This document shows, piece after piece, positions 62,516-64,000 of a stretch of DNA of 64,000 bases (position 1 is its first letter; every line of letters starts with the position of its first letter). The DNA is taken from positions 42,199 to 106,198 of the forward strand of contig NZ_JAAMQJ010000011.1 in the NCBI RefSeq assembly GCF_013523125.1, in the 5' to 3' direction. The translations under genes and the position numbers were made by a program. The notes beneath the pieces are model-generated. The model did not search any database and was not told the DNA's origin. It was given only the letters and a program-made list of their open reading frames with translations. The stretch is from Pseudomonas entomophila (GTDB lineage: Bacteria > Pseudomonadota > Gammaproteobacteria > Pseudomonadales > Pseudomonadaceae).

Positions 62516-63832
62516 ATGTTCAAGCTGCTGGTGCGCCTGTACCTGTTGATCATCGTCGCCTATGCGGGGGCCTTGCTGCTGGTGCCCGAGGCGATTTTCG
62601 GCGCGTTTCAGGCGCGCTTCATGGCCTACAACCTGGACCAGGCCAAGGGCGTGCAGGCGCTGGTGGTCAGGCAGTTCAAGCAGGTGTCCGACGCCCAGTG
62701 GCCGGAGGTCGAGCGGCAGTTGGCCGAGGACTTCGCACCCTTGCAGTTGCACCTGATCCGGCGTGATCAGGCCGCACTGTCGGCCGCCGAGCGCGCGCGG
62801 CTGGACCAGGGGCTGTTCACCGTGCGCATCGGCGAGTGGGGCTACTACGAGACGGTGCTGGCGCCTTTGAACGACACCTGGCTGGTGCAACTGCACTCAC
62901 CGCCCGACCCACTGGACATCAACCTGCTGTCCTGGGGCGTCACGGTGCTGATCGGCGCCGTGCTGCTCGGCGGGCTGCTGATCTGGGTCTGGCCGCACTG
63001 GCGCGACCTGGAGCGGCTGAAGAACACCGCGCGGCGCCTGGGGCGTGGGGAGTTGGCCGCGCGCACCGGGATCGGCGGGCATTCCAACATCGGCGAACTG
63101 GCCGGCGTGTTCGACACCATGGCCAGCGACCTGGAGCGGCACCTGAACCACCAGCGCGAGCTGCTCGACGCGGTCTCCCATGAACTGCGCACCCCCCTGG
63201 CGCGGCTGGACTTCGGCTTGGTGCTGCTGTTCGACGAAGTACCCGCCAGCAGTCGCAAGCGTCTGCTGGAAATGGTCGGGCACGTGCGCGAACTGGACGC
63301 GCTGGTGCTGGAGCTGCTGTCCTACAGCCGCCTGCACGACGCCGAACAGGCGCGCGAGCAGGTCGAGGTCGAGCTGCCAGCGTTTCTCGACAGCGTGCTC
63401 GGTGCCTTCGCCGAGGAGCTGGACAACCGGGGTGTGCAGTGGGACGTGTGCCTGGGCGACGACCTGCGGCCCTTCGTGCTCGACCCGCGGCTGACTGCCC
63501 GTGCCGTGCAGAACCTGGTGCGCAACGCCATGCGCTATTGCGATCGCTACCTGCGCATCAGCCTGGCGCTGGAGACCGATGGCGCGTGTCGCCTGACGGT
63601 GGAGGATGACGGCATCGGAATACCGATGGAGGAATGCGAACGGATCTTTCAACCGTTCTACCGGCTCGACCGCAGCCGTGACCGCGCCACGGGTGGCTTC
63701 GGCCTGGGTCTGGCGATCAGCCGACGGGCGATCGAAGGTCAGGGCGGGACCCTGAACGTCACGCCCTCGACACTTGGCGGCGCGTGCTTCTGCATCCGCC
63801 TGCCGGTGGCCAGAGGTGTCGCACCGGCATGA
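62516..63832 (+). CDS. RstB-type sensor histidine kinase
   Basis: 438 residues. Helices at the N-terminus (LLVRLYLLIIVAYAGALLLV) and about 145-165 (GVTVLIGAVLLGGLLIWVWP) enclose a periplasmic domain of some 115 residues. HAMP (LERLKNTARRLGRGELAART), HisKA with His in LLDAVSHELRTPLARLDFGL, and HATPase VQNLVRNAMRYCDRYLRISL, EDDGIGIPMEECERIFQPFY, GGFGLGLAISRRAIEGQGGT. Partner of the RstA-like regulator six bases upstream. The periplasmic sensor region has no recognisable ligand motif. Confidence 0.92.
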   Translation: MFKLLVRLYLLIIVAYAGALLLVPEAIFGAFQARFMAYNLDQAKGVQALVVRQFKQVSDAQWPEVERQLAEDFAPLQLHLIRRDQAALSAAERARLDQGLFTVRIGEWGYYETVLAPLNDTWLVQLHSPPDPLDINLLSWGVTVLIGAVLLGGLLIWVWPHWRDLERLKNTARRLGRGELAARTGIGGHSNIGELAGVFDTMASDLERHLNHQRELLDAVSHELRTPLARLDFGLVLLFDEVPASSRKRLLEMVGHVRELDALVLELLSYSRLHDAEQAREQVEVELPAFLDSVLGAFAEELDNRGVQWDVCLGDDLRPFVLDPRLTARAVQNLVRNAMRYCDRYLRISLALETDGACRLTVEDDGIGIPMEECERIFQPFYRLDRSRDRATGGFGLGLAISRRAIEGQGGTLNVTPSTLGGACFCIRLPVARGVAPA

Positions 63833-63852
63833 ACGAGGCGTGCAAAGCAGGC

Positions 63853-63990
63853 CTTTCAACGTCTTTAACTAACACGATGTAGATCACATGCCGATCTGGC
63901 AGAGCGGTTCACTCCTGTGTGGGAGCGGGCTTGCCCGCGATGCAGGCGGTGATGGACCGGACGCTATCGCGGGCAAGCCCGCTCTCATAG
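63853..63990. repeat. Extended REP-containing element, copy B
   Basis: Begins CTTTCAACGTCTTTAACTAA, continues ACGATGT and CTGGCAGAGCGGTTCAC, then an inverted REP pair with GGTGATGGACCGGACGCTAT in the middle, ending GCAAGCCCGCTCTCATAG. Second copy of the element at 22904-23040, same orientation, starting 20 bases after the kinase stop codon. Confidence 0.85.
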
Positions 63991-64000
63991 AACATAAAAT

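Overview
The window is high-G+C chromosomal DNA of a fluorescent Pseudomonas, most likely of the P. putida group. The reasons are a pyoverdine maturation and iron-release block, iron-starvation (PvdS-type) promoters, an MvaT-family nucleoid protein, and many P. putida-style REP elements built on the core GCGGGCAAGCCCGC or its variant GCTGGCAAGCCAGC. I saw no rRNA, tRNA, CRISPR array, insertion sequence or phage gene.

Layout. 1-4.5 kb: a truncated APC permease, a nitrilase-superfamily amidase, a LuxR regulator, a DUF4432 protein and the ribosome-rescue factor arfB. 4.6-7.3 kb: an NAD salvage locus, pncA-pncB, divergent from its likely repressor nrtR, with two candidate NrtR operators between them. 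7.4-8.35 kb: a bestrophin-like channel. 8.6-12.5 kb: a complete leftward curli operon, csgE-csgF-csgA-csgG-csgB-csgC-like, with a very long curlin and striking palindromes upstream. 13-16 kb: MbtH and a type II thioesterase behind a PvdS box, then an isochorismatase-like hydrolase coupled to a DUF1615 lipoprotein that appears to start with CTG. 16.5-22.7 kb: fpvGHJKCDEF, the periplasmic iron-release system for ferripyoverdine. 23-28.8 kb: pvdN, pvdM, pvdA and a second pvdM paralogue, with three more PvdS boxes. 29-34 kb: pbpG, a Pro/Tyr-rich secreted protein, a shikimate-dehydrogenase-like enzyme, gloA, mvaT and cobF.

34-47 kb is dominated by signal transduction. A stand-alone receiver diverges from a five-gene operon: a CHASE3-GAF hybrid kinase with three receivers, CheR, a receiver-less CheB, a receiver-kinase and a receiver. 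A flavin-reductase-like protein, a GlcG/HbpS-like protein and two convergent paralogous hybrid kinases follow; one of the two carries a one-base frameshift. 47.6-50.9 kb: a BetT-type carrier and a YghU-type glutathione transferase, separated by REP clusters. 51-56.5 kb: a six-gene, tightly overlapping operon joining stressosome genes (RsbR, RsbS, RsbT and an RsbX-like phosphatase fused to an ATPase domain) to two histidine kinases. This is the most unusual system in the window. 56.6-63.8 kb: mobA, an RND efflux pump with its adaptor, and a divergent OmpR/RstA-type two-component pair.

Main themes: iron and pyoverdine (four matching PvdS boxes unify dispersed genes), biofilm (curli), and stress or sensory signalling (three separate kinase-rich clusters). 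Two copies of an extended REP-containing element of about 138 bp, at 22.9 and 63.85 kb, stand out among the repeats.
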